Source: Bufo bufo (lineage: Eukaryota; Chordata; Amphibia; Anura; Bufonidae). Taken from it: a stretch of DNA of 64,000 nt. Location: NCBI RefSeq assembly GCF_905171765.1, contig NC_053391.1, forward strand, positions 191,342,559 to 191,406,558. Reading direction: 5' to 3'. The notes under the pieces are model-generated. The model was not told where the DNA came from. It made no database searches and was given only the letters and a program-made list of their open reading frames with translations. Shown here piece after piece: positions 43,935 to 55,438 of this stretch. The translations under genes were made by a program, and so were the position numbers. Every line of letters begins with the position of its first letter. The first letter of the stretch is position 1.

Positions 43935-44990
43935 AAGCCGGCGTTCACCCAGATTGTTTCCACCTTCTGGCTCGTATTATTATGACACCTGCCTGCCTAT
44001 GGGTTGCTTCATCTCGTGTCATTTTTTCGAGCTGTTTAGCACCTTACTGGAATGGGTTATTCATTACGAAACGGGTTCCCGAGCCATCATATATTATTTG
44101 GATGATTTCCTTTTCGTGTCTCCGGGTAACTCTCAACAATGCCAATTCCTTCTTAACACATTCTGTTTTTTCATGTCACGGTTCGGCGTTCCTCTGTCTG
44201 AGGACAAGACATTTGCCCCCACGACGACTATCACATTTTTAGGTATAGAAATAGATACCATCCTGATAGTTTTCCGTCTTCCTCAGGAGAAGTTGCAAAA
44301 ACTGCCCGATTTGATAGAAAGTTTCCGTTTTGTCAAATCGGTCACATTATGGCAAATGCAGGCCCTGCTCGGCCTATTAGTATTCGCTTGCCGCATTATG
44401 CCCATGGGCCGTGTTTTTTCCCACCGCCTGTACATGTCAACCCGCGGCGTGGTAAAATCTGAACACCACATTCGTTTGACCACGCAGCTTAAGCTAGACT
44501 TACAAGTCTGGAGCAAATTTTTTGCACCAATATAACAGCCACACTTGCTACCAAGGCCCGGACATATCAACGGAGGACCTGTCACTGTTCACTGATGCAG
44601 CGGCGTCTACTGGTTTTGGAGCTATATTCGGCTGCGAGTGGTGCGTTTCCCCATGGCCAGAAAAGTGGCGTGAGGCCGGTTTATGCTCAAACATTACTCT
44701 CCTTGAACTTTTTTGCATCATTGTCGCCATTAATTTATAGGGACTCGAATTTAAAAATCACCGCAAATACTTCTCGACGGACAATATGGCGGTTGTCTAT
44801 TGTATTAATAAATTGACCTTGTCGTCTCCTCCGGTTCTGGCGCTTGTCCGACATTTAGTCCTCCGCTGTTTGCAACTCAACATCTGGTCCCGCACATACC
44901 GGGTGTCCACAATTCTGCCGCTGATGCTCTTTCCCGTTTTCGTTGGCAGAAATTCCGTGACTTTTCCTATAGAAGGGTGTCTGCAGTGAC
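43935..44990 (+). pseudogene. Ngaro/DIRS reverse transcriptase and RNase H fragment
   Basis: 43954-44535 encodes CLPMGCFISCHFFELFST, YLDDFLFVSPG (RT catalytic block) and FLGIEIDT, then the connection region. A frameshift leads to RNase H at 44522-44740 (SLFTDAAASTGFGAIFG, with Asp, and ITLLELFCIIVAINL, with Glu). A further shift gives STDNMAVVYCINK with the third Asp. This layout is that of tyrosine-recombinase retroelements and complements the fragment at 12405-13640. Two or more shifts and missing ends show it is dead. Confidence 0.75.
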
Positions 44991-45157
44991 TTCTGACATC
45001 TGTGCAATACCTTCTGTGTGTCAGGGCCAGAGATAGAAAAAATATAAGTGAAATCTAGTACATTTTTTCCATACTTTTATGTACTTTTTCCATATACTGT
45101 GCTTGCTGTGACATCCGTGCCACATTTTGTGTGTCAAGTGTGCATATAATATTTAAT

Positions 45158-48100
45158 ATGAAGAAGGCGAGCATTAAGGGACGGGGAAGTGGCCGTGATG
45201 CTGATGGTTCACGCAGAGGCCATGGCCCTGGGCGCATTGAAACTGTGCCTGCTGCCAGAGCACAAGAAAAACAATCATCCACAATACCTAGCTTCATGTC
45301 CCAGTTTGCAGGGCGTTGCAGGACAAACTCTTGAAGTCAGACCTGTGCATCCACCCGGTCTTCGACCAAGTCCAGTCTCAGTAGCCAAGAGTCTGGTCAA
45401 CAGAATCCTCACCCTGATCCTCCTTCCTCCCACCATGGAGAGTCTGGCCAAACATGTCATCCCACTCTCAAATATTCCGAGGAGCTCTTTTCAGCGCCAT
45501 TACTTGATTTGGCCCTCTCGCCAAGCACGCTTGAAGAGGGACATAAGATCTTGTGCCCTGATTCCCAACCTCTACAGCATCCACAGTCACAAGAAGATGA
45601 CGGTGGGGAACGGCAATTAGTGTGTAATGAGGTGGATGATGATGAGACTTTAAGTAAACCGCAATTACTGTCTCAAGAGGTTAATGAAGAGGATGATACA
45701 GAGTTGTCAATCACTGAGGTTGTGGTTGGGTCAACAAATCAAGAGGATGATCAGAGTGAGGAAGTGGAAGAGGACTTGGTGGACGATAAGGTCACTGACC
45801 AAACCTGGGAAGGTGGAAAGCCGAGCGAGGACAGCAGTACAGAGGGGGAGAAATCTGCAGCACCACAACAGGCTGGAAGAGGCAGTGGGGTTACAAAAGG
45901 GAGAAGGTGGGCCACACCAAACAGGCCCGCAACTGTTCCACAGAGCACCCCCTTGCGTAAATCTCCCTTGCCAAGGGGTAGGTGCTCCGCAGTATGGCGC
46001 TTTTTTGAGGAAAGTGTGGACAACAAAATAATTGTAGTTTGCAACCTGTGCCACACCAAAATGAGCCGGGGCATGAACACTAGCAACCTCACCACCACCA
46101 GCATGATCCGCCACATGGCATCCAAGCACCGTAATAAGTGGGACGAACGCCTGGGTCCACAATCTGTGTCTGCGGGTCACATCACTTCCTCCTCTTCCCC
46201 TATGGTACGTGCTGGCCAATTGCCTGTTGAAGGTGCAGGCGAGGATGCCTCCCGCCCTGCACCTGTACCTTCGCAAGCACCATCAGCGACCACATCCAGT
46301 GGTCTCAGCGCAGCGTTCAAATGTCCTTACCCCAGGCATTTGAATGCAAATACCCAGCCACCCACCCACAGGCCATAGCACTAAATGTGCACCTTTCAAA
46401 ATGACTGGCCCTGGAAATGTTGCTATTTAGGCTTGTGGACACTGAGGACTTCCGCTTTCTGATGTCGGCGGCCATCCCGTGGTACTCTGTCCCCAGCCGC
46501 CACTATTTTTCAAGGTGTGCCATGCCCGCCTTACACCAACATATGTCCCGTAACATCAAACGTGCCCTGACCAATGCAGTTACTGGGAAGGTCCACTTAA
46601 CCACGGACACATGCAAAAGTGCATTCGGCCAGGGACGCTACATTTCCATGACGGCACACTGAGTGAACGTTGTGGAGGCCGTGAGCGAGTCGTACCCTAG
46701 GATGGCACAGATGCAACCGACGTCAAGGAATACGGGCCCTACGTCGATCAGGGTTTCCGCCAGCACCTACGTTAGTGACTTCAACCCCCACTTCTCCTCC
46801 TCTGCCTCCTCCTCTACTTACTTCCACCTCCGAATTATCCGCATGCAGCACCAGTCAGCCATCAGCCGGTAGCTGGAAGCAGTGTAGCACTGCAGTGGGG
46901 AAGTGTCAACAGGCCGTGCTAAAGCTGTTGCAGAGGATCAGAGACCAGACTGAGCTGTGGCTCTCGCCACTCAACCTACAACCAGGCATGGTTGTGTGTG
47001 ATAATGGCCGTAACTTGGTGGCGGCTTTGGAGCTAGGCAAGCTCACACACATCCCATGCCTAGCCCACGTCTTCAACTTAGTGGTTCAGCGGTTTCTCAA
47101 AACCTACCCCAATTTGCCTGAGCTACTGGTGAAGGTGCGCCGCGAGTGTGCACATTTCCGCAAGTCATCGACAGCTTCAGCCAGTCTGTCAACGCTGCAG
47201 CAGCGCTTGAAATTGCCAGCTCACCAGCTGTTGTGCAACATGAGCACGCGCTGGAACTCCACGTTCCACATGTTGGCCAGGCTTTGTGAGCAGCAGAGGG
47301 CAGTAGTGGAATACCAGCTGCTACATGGTCGTCACATTTCCAGTCAGCTTCCGCTAATCAGAAGCGAGGAGTGGGCATGGATGTCTGACCTCTGTGAGGT
47401 TTTAAGAAACTTTGAGAAATCAACACAGATGGTGAGCGGCGATAATGCTATTATCAGCGTAACCATCCCCCTTCTGTGTCTACTCAAATGCTCGCTGCTC
47501 ACAATTAAGGACGATGCTTTGTATGTGGAAGAGGTGAAAATGTGGGAAGAAGACAATACACAGGGTGATAGCCAGACCACCCTCCGTCCGTCTTCTCAGC
47601 GCGAATTGGACGATGAAGAGGAGGAGGAGCAGGAGACAGTTTCTATGTTTCTATGTTACTTGCCTGTTGGTACTCTGGCACACATGGCTGACTTCATGTT
47701 AGGCTGACTTTCCCGCGACCCGTGCGTTATATGCATTTTAGACAACACAGATTACTGGGTGTTCACCCTTCTCAATCCCCGCTACAAAGAGAACTAGTCA
47801 TTTCTCATTCCTCAGGTGGAGAGGACAAGCAAAACGGTGCAATACCAGTAGGTCCTTGTTGAAAAATTGCTCCAAAAATTTCTATCTGACAACGCCGGGG
47901 CAGAGTGGGCAACTGAGGAGCGAAGACAAGAGCAGTTCCAACAGAGGCAGGGCAACACTCTCCAAGGCCTGGGACAGTTTCATAACACCCCGCCAGCACC
48001 CTCACCCTGATGCATGGCCTAGGAGGGAAAAGTTTTTGGAAGATGGTGAAGGAGTACATAGCAGACTGTGTCAGCGTCCTCAGTGATCCCTCAGCGCCTT

Positions 48101-48336
48101 ACAACTACTGGGTGTCCAAGCTGGACACGTGGCACGAACTGGCGCTCTACGCCTTGGAGGTGCTGGCCTTCCCTGCCACCAGCGTTTTGTCTGAGCGGTT
48201 AATTAGTGCTGCTGGTGGCATTATAACAGATAAGCGTATCCGCCTGTCAACTGAAAATGCTTACAGGTTGACTCTGATAAAAATGAACAAGGCCTGGATT
48301 GCCCCCGACTTCTCGACTCCACCAGAGGAAAGCTGA
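45158..48336 (+). pseudogene. hAT transposase with BED zinc finger, copy 1
   Basis: The N-terminus MKKASIKGRGSGRDADG is basic. An acidic region (45509-45800) is followed by a BED finger, VWRFFEESVDNKIIVVCNLC ... TTTSMIRHMASKH, with the C-x2-C and H-x4-H ligands. The RNase H-like core is broken by stops (for example 46661-46663): LTTDTCKSAFGQGRY, then VVCDNGRNLVAALEL and IPCLAHVFNLVVQRFL. The C-terminal hAT dimerisation block is ALYALEVLAFPATSVLSERL, ending at TGA 48334-48336. It resembles ZBED-like transposases. At least four stops or shifts occur. Copy 2 lies at 60072-63276 on the minus strand. Confidence 0.8.
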
Positions 48337-48514
48337 TGAACATAAAGGCACTTTAAATGTGTTGTTTATAATGTACTGAATATTCTGTATTCCCATGCAC
48401 CCCTTCCACCACAAAAAAGGGTATATGGTTGAATCTTCCTTTTCTCCTCCTCCTCTTCCATCATATCAACACATTCTTATTCGTCGTATATATGCCCTCG
48501 CATATATTTTTTTT

Positions 48515-49345
48515 ACAGGGTCAGCTCACCCGCAGGCCCTCTCATATAATTTTTTACAGGGTCAGCTCACCCACAGGCCCTCTCATATAATTTTTTACAG
48601 GGTCAGCTCATCGCAGGCCCTCTCATATAATTTTTTACAGGGTCAGCTCACCCGCAGGCCCTCTCATTAAATTTTTTACAGGGTCAGCTCAGCCGCAGGC
48701 CCTCTCATATAATTTTTTACCAGGTCAGCTCACCCGCAGGCCCTCTCATATAATTTTTTTACAGGGTCAGCTCACCCGCAGGCCCTCTCATTTAATTTTT
48801 TACAGGGTCAGCTCACCCGCAGGCCCTCATATCATTTTTTACAGGGTCAGCTCACCCACAGGCCCTCTCATATAATTTTTTACAGGGTCAGCTCATCGCA
48901 GGCCCTCTCATATAATTTTTTACAGGGTCAGCTCACCCGCAGGCCCTCTCATTAAATTTTTTACAGGGTCAGCTCACCCGCAGGCCCTCTCATTACATTT
49001 TTTACAGGGTCCGCTCACCCGCAGGCCCTCTCATATAATTTTTTACAAGGTCAGCTCACCCGCAGGCCCTCTCATATAATTTTTTTACAGGGTCAGCTCA
49101 CCCGCAGGCCCTCTCATTTAATTTTTTACAGGGTCAGCTCACCCGCAGGCCCTCATATAATTTTTTACAGGGTCAGCCCACCCGCAGGCCCTCTTATATA
49201 ATTTTTTAAAGGGTCAGCTCACCCGCAGGCCCTCTTATATAATTTTTTACAGGGTCAGCTCACCCGCAGGCCCTCTCATTTAATATTTTACAGGGTCAGC
49301 TCACCCGCAGGCCCTTTCATAAACATTTTTACAGGGTCAGCTTAC
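48515..49345. repeat. 42-bp satellite downstream of BED-hAT copy 1
   Basis: About 20 units of CAGGGTCAGCTCACCCGCAG plus GCCCTCTCATATAATTTTTTA. Degenerate units continue to about 49730 and again near 50150-50210. Confidence 0.95.
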
Positions 49346-50486
49346 CTTGCAATCTCTCAGTGAAAATCTTTTAGAGGGTCAGCTCACCAGCATGCCCTCA
49401 CCCATAATGTTTTAGATGGTCAGCTCAGCAGCAGACCCTCACCCCTAATGTTTTTGAGGGTCACCAGCAGGCCATCAATCATACTTTTTCCGTAGACACT
49501 ATACGCTGCGAACAGTTAAATTATCCACGCCACATCTGCTGTGTAAAGTGTACGGATATAAAAAATAAAATCTTTTCGAGGGTCAGTTCACCAGCAGGCC
49601 CTCAGCGGACATCTTTTCGAGGGTCAGATCACCTGCCGGCCCTCAGCGTAAATCTTTTCAAATGTCAGCTCACCAGCAGGCCCTCAGCGGAAATCTTTTA
49701 GAGGGTCAGCTCATGTGCAGGCCCTCGTATATCTGTGAGATACCGTGTACCTTTTCTGTAGACGCTGCGAACAGTGTCATTACCTGTGGTACCGCTCCTG
49801 TATAACGTTTCCTCATCCTAAATACCTGTGACATTCCCTGTAATTTTTCAGTACTCATTCCAATGACAGGGCCTCTTAAGAGTCCTGTATTGTTATTTAT
49901 CGTCACTACCACCCTGAGTCGGGAGTGGGTAATTTGCGCGCCCCCGCTTGCCCTTCTTGGAAGTGGTAGCTGTAGCCGTTACTCAGGCTCCCTCTCCGGA
50001 AGCAAACCCTGATTCCCCGTGGTCACCATGGTAGGCGCATAAAAGAACATCGAAAGTTTATAGGGCAGATATTTAAATGGATCGTCGACATCACGGGGAC
50101 GTGCGATCACCCAGAAGTTATCTAAAGTCAACAAAGCGGCAGCAGGCCCTTGCACATAATGTTTGAGAGGGACAGCTCATAAGCAGGCCCTCACCTACAA
50201 TCTTTTACAGGGTCAGTCTCTTTATCCAAGTGTCTGGTCAACACAATCCTCACCACCGGGGGTGTAGAGGGAAGTCAGGTGGGCGTATGTATGTATCTGC
50301 CCCTTCATTGATATGTGTAGGTATGTATGTATATGGGCCCCCTTATATGGCCAATATATTCCCTGTATGGCCATGTATATATTCCCTCTTATGTAGATGT
50401 ATATATGAGGATGTGTGTATGCAGTGCATACATCTGTATATGTGTATCTGCCATGGCTCTCCCCCAGGTATATATATATATATATA
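49346..50486. repeat. Degenerate satellite and hAT subterminal repeats
   Basis: 49480-49555 and 49740-49800 carry CTTTTTCCGTAGAC and CTGCGAACAGTTAAATTATCC. These match, in reverse complement, the 101-bp repeats at 63390-64000 and support their being part of the same hAT family. 50225-50486 is low-complexity GTATGTATATG sequence. No gene. Confidence 0.6.
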
Positions 50487-50488
50487 TA

Positions 50489-51426
50489 CAGTACAGACCA
50501 AAAGTTTGGACACACCTTCTCATTCAAAGAGTTTTCTTTATTTTCATGACTATGAAGGCATCAAAACTATGAATTAACACATGTGGAATTATATAATTAA
50601 CAAACAAGTGTGAAAAAACTGAAAATATGTAATATTCTAGGTTCTTCAAAGTAGCCACCTTTTGCTTTGATTACTGCTTTGCACACTCTTGGCATTCTCT
50701 TGATGAGCTTCAAGAGGTAGTCCCCTGAAATGGTCTTCCAACAGTCTTGAAGGAGTTCCCAGAGATGCTTAGCACTTGTTGGCCCTTTTGCCTTCACTCT
50801 GCGGTCCAGCTCACCCCAAACCATCTCGATTGGGTTCAGGTCCGGTGACTGTGGAGGCCAGGTCATCTGGCGCAGCACCCCATCACTCTCCTTCATGGTC
50901 AAATAGCCCTTACTTTCAAAGTTTTCCCAATTTTTCGGCTGACTGACTGACCTTCATTTCTCAAAGTAATGATGGCCACTCATTTTTCTTTACTTAGCTG
51001 CTTTTTCTTGCCATAATACAAATTCTAACAGTCTATTCAGTAGGACTATCAGCTGTGTATCCACCTGACTTCTCCTCAATGCAACTGATGGTCCCAACCC
51101 CATTTATAAGGCAAGGAATCCCACTTATTAAACCTGACAGGGCACACCTGTGAAGTGAAAACCATTTCAGGGGACTACCTCTTGAAGCTCATCAAGAGAA
51201 TGCCAAGAGTGTGCAAAGCAGTAATCAAAGCAAAAGGTGGCTGCTTTGAAGAACCTAGAATATGACATATTTTCAGTTGTTTCACACTTGTTTTTTATGT
51301 TTTTAATTCCACATGTGTTAATTCATAGTTTTGATGCCTTCAATGTGAATCTACAATTTTCATAGTCATGAAAATAAAGAAAACTCTTTGAATGAGAAGG
51401 TGTGTCCAAACTTTTGGTCTGTACTG
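50489..51426. mobile_element. Tc1-like fold-back element
   Basis: The ends are CAGTACAGACCAAAAGTTTG and its inverse, with TA at 50487-50488 and 51427-51428. The inverted arms extend about 240 bp and include the 3' end of the transposase gene on both sides. The middle is an internal deletion of the transposase. Confidence 0.85.
50597..50902 (-). pseudogene. Tc1 transposase C-terminus
   Basis: The minus strand reads TWPPQSPDLNPIEMVWGEL, the last catalytic Glu block of DD34E transposases, then a helical tail ending in KAKGGYFEEPRIL. The first two Asp residues and the DNA-binding domain are missing. Part of the tail recurs inverted at about 51170-51260. Confidence 0.8.
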
Positions 51427-51516
51427 TATATCAAGGAAAAAAGGCGGCACTGGTACAGAATCAGTTAGAGTTAGGGTGCACATCCCAAGGGGAATAGGCT
51501 TCTTACCCCAATGTAT

Positions 51517-51717
51517 AGATCCAGAAAAATGGGCGGCACTCCAAAAGATAAAAGAAAGTGAACCTTTATTCACCCAGGTGGTGCAACGTTTCGGCTCTAC
51601 ACTTGAGCCTTTTTCAAGCTTGAAAAAGGCTCAAGTGTAGAGCCGAAACGTTGCACCACCTGGGTGAATAAAGGTTCAATTTCTTTTATCTTTTGGAGTG
51701 CCGCCCGTTTTTCTGGA

Positions 51718-51721
<4 letters not shown>
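51517..51721. repeat. Near-perfect palindrome with hammerhead-like relic
   Basis: Arms of about 100 bp meet at 51618/51619 (TTTTTCAAG and CTTGAAAAA) with no spacer. Each arm holds GGCTC, a 7-nt loop, GAGCC, then GAAACGTTGC. That matches stem II and the GAAA box of a hammerhead, but CUGANGA is lost. Probably untranslated Penelope-type sequence in head-to-head form. Confidence 0.75.

Positions 51722-51761
<40 letters not shown>
51722..51761. repeat. (AT)n microsatellite
   Basis: About 40 bp of alternating AT between the palindrome and the next Tc1 element. Confidence 0.95.
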
Positions 51762-51769
<8 letters not shown>

Positions 51770-51913
51770 TACCTAAAGAATTATTAGGAACACCTGTTCT
51801 ATTTCTCATTAATGCAATTATCTAGTCAACCAATCACATGGCAGTTGCTTCAATGCATTTAGGGGGGTGGTCCTGGTCAAGACAATCTCCTGAACTCCAA
51901 ACTGAAAGTCAGA

Positions 51914-54027
51914 ATGGGAAAGAAAGGTGATTTAAGCAATTTTGAGCGTGGCATGGTTGTTGGTGCCAGACGGGCTGGTCTGAGTATTTCACAATCTGCT
52001 CAGTTACTGGGATTTTCACGCACATCCATTTCTAGGGTTTACAAAGTATGGTGTGAAAAGGGAAAAACATCCAGTATGAGCCAGTCCTGTGGGCAAAAAT
52101 GCCTTGTGGATGCTAGAGGTCAGAGGAGAATGGGCCGACTGATTCAATGTTGCTCTTCAAGCTGATAGAATAGCAACGTTGACTGAAATAACCACTCGTT
52201 ACAACCGAGGTATGCAGCAAAGCATTTGTGAAGCCACAACACGCACAAACTTGAGGTGGATGGGCTACAACAGCAGAAGACCCCACCGGGTACCACTCAT
52301 CTCCACTACAAATAGGAAAAAGAGGCTACAATTTGCACGAGCTCACCAAAATTGGACTGTTGAAGACTGGAAAAATGTTGCCTGGTCTGATGAGTCTCGA
52401 TTTCTGTTGAGACATTCAAATGTATACAAACTAAGAAGACAGGTTGGCATTAGCAGGAGGTGCTTCAAACCCACATGCAGTTGTGCATATATATAGGGGA
52501 GCAAATCCTGCACTTGTGGCCCGTTGCTAATGGCAATCCCCAGCAAAATGCATACAATGGAGGATGCCCGCGGCGAACCACAAGTACCACAATAGACATC
52601 CTACACAAGGTAACAAGTGCGGATGTAATATTTAATATAACAATATAACAAAACAATAACAAACACAGGTGCACTCTGCAGAATCACTAAATCCTCAAAC
52701 TGATTTTAAAATTGAGAGATTAGTCAACATGTCCTACGGTGTAGAACATGTCTAAGCCCGAACACCACGACAAGGTTTCTCAAGTAGCCCGGGACCCTAC
52801 ACTCTCCTACCTGAGCCGTATGGGCGATACCAGGAGCCAGTGGGCAAATTAGGGTCCCGGGCTACTTGAGAAACCTTGTCGTGGTGTCCGGGCTTAGACA
52901 TGTTCTACACCTTAGGACATGTTGACTAATCTCTCAATTTTAAAATCAGTTTGAGGATTTAGTGATTCTGCAGAGTGCACCTGTGTTTGTTATTGTTTTG
53001 TTATATTGTTATATTAATTATTACATCCGCACTTGTTACCTTGTGTAGGATGTCTATTGTGGTACTTGTGGTTCGCCGCGGGCATCCTCCATTGTATGCA
53101 TTTTGCTGGGGATTGCCATTAGCAACGGGCCACAAGTGCAGGATTTGCTCCCCTATATATATGCACAACTGCATGTGGGTTTGAAGCACCTCCTGCTAAT
53201 GCCAACCTGTCTTCTTACTTTGTATGTATAGATTTCTGGAGGTGTATAAACTCCTATTTAAATGTGCCTGTTTTCCATCTACAGGCCACATTTAGGTGCA
53301 CCTGTGAGGCCTGGGACATATCAGCAAGTCTTGAGTGGGACTCACAGACTCCTCCCTCCTCCCATTGCAAGCATGGCCACATGCTGGAGGTAACTGGTGA
53401 GTTGTTTGTGAGTCGGCCTTATGCTCCTGTAATTTGCCCACTGGCTCCTGGTATCGCCCATACGGCTCAGGTAGGAGAGTGTAGGGTCCCGGGCTACTTG
53501 AGAAACCTTGTCGTGGTGTCCGGTCTTAGACATGTTCTACACCGTAGGACATGTTGACTAATCTCTCAATTTTAAAATCAGTTTGAGGATTTAGTGATTC
53601 TGCAGAGTGCACCTGTGTTTGTTATTGTTTTGTTATATTGAGACATTCAAATGGTAGAGTCCGAATTTGGCGTAAACAGAATGAGAGCATGTATCCATCC
53701 TCTGATGGCTACTTCCAGCAGGATAATGCACCATGTCACAAAGCTCGAATCATTTCAAATTGGTTTCTTGAACATGACAATGAGTTCACTGTACTAAAAT
53801 GGCCCCCACAGTCACCAGATCTCAACCTAATAGAGCATCTTTGGGATGTGGTGGAACGGGAGCTTCGTGCCCTGGATGTGCATCCCTCAAATCTCCATCA
53901 ACTGCAAGATGCTATCCTATCAATATGGGCCAACATTTCTAAAGAACGCTATCAGCACCTTGTTGAATCAATGCCACGTAGCATTAAGGCAGTTCTGAAG
54001 GCAAAAGGGGGTCCAACACCGTATTAG
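51914..54027 (+). pseudogene. Tc1 (DD34E) transposase, interrupted
   Basis: The N-terminus MGKKGDLSNFERGMVVGARR forms the paired-like helix-turn-helix region. TEITTRYNRGMQQSICEATT and WSDESRFLL (first catalytic Asp) precede the insertion. RHSNGRVRIWRKQ resumes after it, with QQDNAPCHKARI (second Asp), SPDLNLIEHLWD (Glu) and the end AKGGPTPY, stop at 54025-54027. One frameshift near 52150 and the insertion inactivate it. The DD34E residues themselves are intact. It would excise and paste the element at TA. Confidence 0.85.
52423..53637. mobile_element. Retroelement insertion with inverted and direct repeats (Penelope-like layout)
   Basis: Flanked by a 16-bp duplication, TTGAGACATTCAAATG, at 52407-52422 and 53638-53653. 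Inside, 52423-52801 is the inverted copy of 52851-53225, and 52851-53005 recurs directly at 53483-53637 (155 bp). Terminal direct repeats preceded by an inverted piece are typical of Penelope insertions. No protein is encoded. Confidence 0.65.
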
Positions 54028-54344
54028 TATGGTGTTCCTAAAAATTCTTTAGGTGAGTGTGTATATATATATATATACATACATAAGTGCTTTGCGTATG
54101 TTGTGTACTGTAGGTTAATAAATATTGTGTTATTTGTACCTACTGTGTAACGTGTTGTTATTAGCGGTAGCTAGCTCAGTTAGGCGCTTGCAGCTAGTTT
54201 AGTGATCAGCGTAAAGTAAAGTGAAAGTATTATTAATATGAAGGTATAAATAGGCGGAGTCATCGGTAGACGGCTCCTCCTATTTATGAATACTAATTAT
54301 TGATATTTGCATAAATATTGGTAATTAATATTCCCCCTTTTACA

Positions 54345-54831
54345 GAGGGTCACGTAAGTACTTAGCACGGAGGAGTATTGTTGGTTATCGGAATGAACCA
54401 CACAAATCATCTTGATCCACCCTCTCACAACGACCATGCACCACCACCCACAGAATTGAGAAAGAGGTATCAATCTGTCAATCCTTTCCGGGTGAGGTTT
54501 CCCGTGCATATTAAAATTAAGCTCCAGGCTCCACTCTTGGTGGTGCCCTTCCGTCAATTAGTTTAAGTTTCAGTTTTGCAACCATACTCCGCTCGAAACC
54601 CAAACAGTTTGTTTTCCCAGAAAATGATCGGCTGGTAATGGGAATAACGCCTGTGGGATCGTCTTCGAACCTCCAACTTTCATTGTTGATTAATGAAAAC
54701 ATTCATGACAACAAATGCTTTAGCTGTGGTTCGTCTTGCACTGGTCCAAGAATTTCACCTCTAGTGGTACAATAGGGATGCCACTGGTCGTCCCTCTTAA
54801 TCATGGCCCCAGTTCCAAAAATCAACAAAAT
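54345..54831 (-). pseudogene. 18S ribosomal RNA fragment, decayed
   Basis: The minus strand follows the central-to-3' part of eukaryotic 18S rRNA in order. It starts with CATGATTAAGAGGGACG, then TGAAATTCTTGGACC, ATTGACGGAAGGGCACCACC, GGGAAACCTCACCCGG, TGGGTGGTGGTGCATGG and ATTCCGATAACCAAC. It has many substitutions and some short deletions. Neither end is an rRNA end, so it is a fragment and not an rDNA unit. It is probably a retro-inserted or otherwise dispersed pseudogene. Confidence 0.85.
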
Positions 54832-55438
54832 TTTTGGCTGAACTTGCACTTCATATACAGGAAAGAATGTCTCCTAACAATTTTTACTCTACAATCGATT
54901 TTATCTTTGGTTTTGTGCGTATTATTGTCAGTCTGTAAAAGTGGCGTACTACTTGGACAACATCGCTCCCAGCAGCGACATGGGAGTCCAAGATGTATGC
55001 AGACATCCTCCCCATGCTGTTCCCGAACCGTTTCAGTGGTGTTTCCATCAATTTCTGAACTTTTCATATAAACCAGGCACCCTCCCCTCTTCAGAGCAGG
55101 GGGTGCCTGGTTTAATGCTCGGGTCCTCCCATTGACTTCCATTATACTTTAGCATCCCGATGTGTTCGGCAAGAGCACCCGAGCACTAATGTGCTCGATC
55201 ATCACTAACTATCATGATGAAGGCGATCTCTGCAAATGAAGGGCTACTCGTCACGTTGCAGTAAGCTACATACTGTATATTGTTAAATTTTAAAAAAGTG
55301 TACCTTAGTAAATTGTTCATGTTGCTTCTGTAGACCCCTTTCTTCTGGAACAGATGTATTTTCAAATAATACAATGTAATAATTTTTCTTACTATTCTCC
55401 TACAAACCGTTTATCATAAATTTCAAGAGACTTTTCAG
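54832..55438. repeat. Interspersed repeat and hAT flank
   Basis: 55070-55205 has the pair CCAGGCACCCTCCCCTCTTC and GCAGGGGGTGCCTGG, with GAGCACCCGAGCACTAATG and GTGCTCGATCATCACT, a probable dispersed repeat. 55206-55438 is AT-rich and may be intron of the hAT gene that follows. Confidence 0.4.

Larger units (their letters stand above)
51762..54061 (+). mobile_element. Tc1-like transposon, interrupted
   Basis: The inverted ends contain CCTAAAGAATTATTAGGAAC on the left and the near-complement TTCCTAAAAATTCTTTAGG on the right. TA lies on each side. It carries one transposase gene, split by a 1.2 kb insertion at 52423-53637. Confidence 0.85.

Noticed and set aside
45731..46276. Antisense ORF of 181 residues
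   Set aside because: It is the shadow of the BED-hAT reading frame on the other strand and has no recognisable domain.
48515..49345. 42-bp periodic sequence as a repeat-protein gene
   Set aside because: 42 is a multiple of three, so short ORFs arise, but indels between units break every frame and there is no start or splice context.
52851..53005. Hammerhead motif in the terminal direct repeat
   Set aside because: GAAAC and GTC occur near each other, but there is no CUGANGA core or stem II between them.
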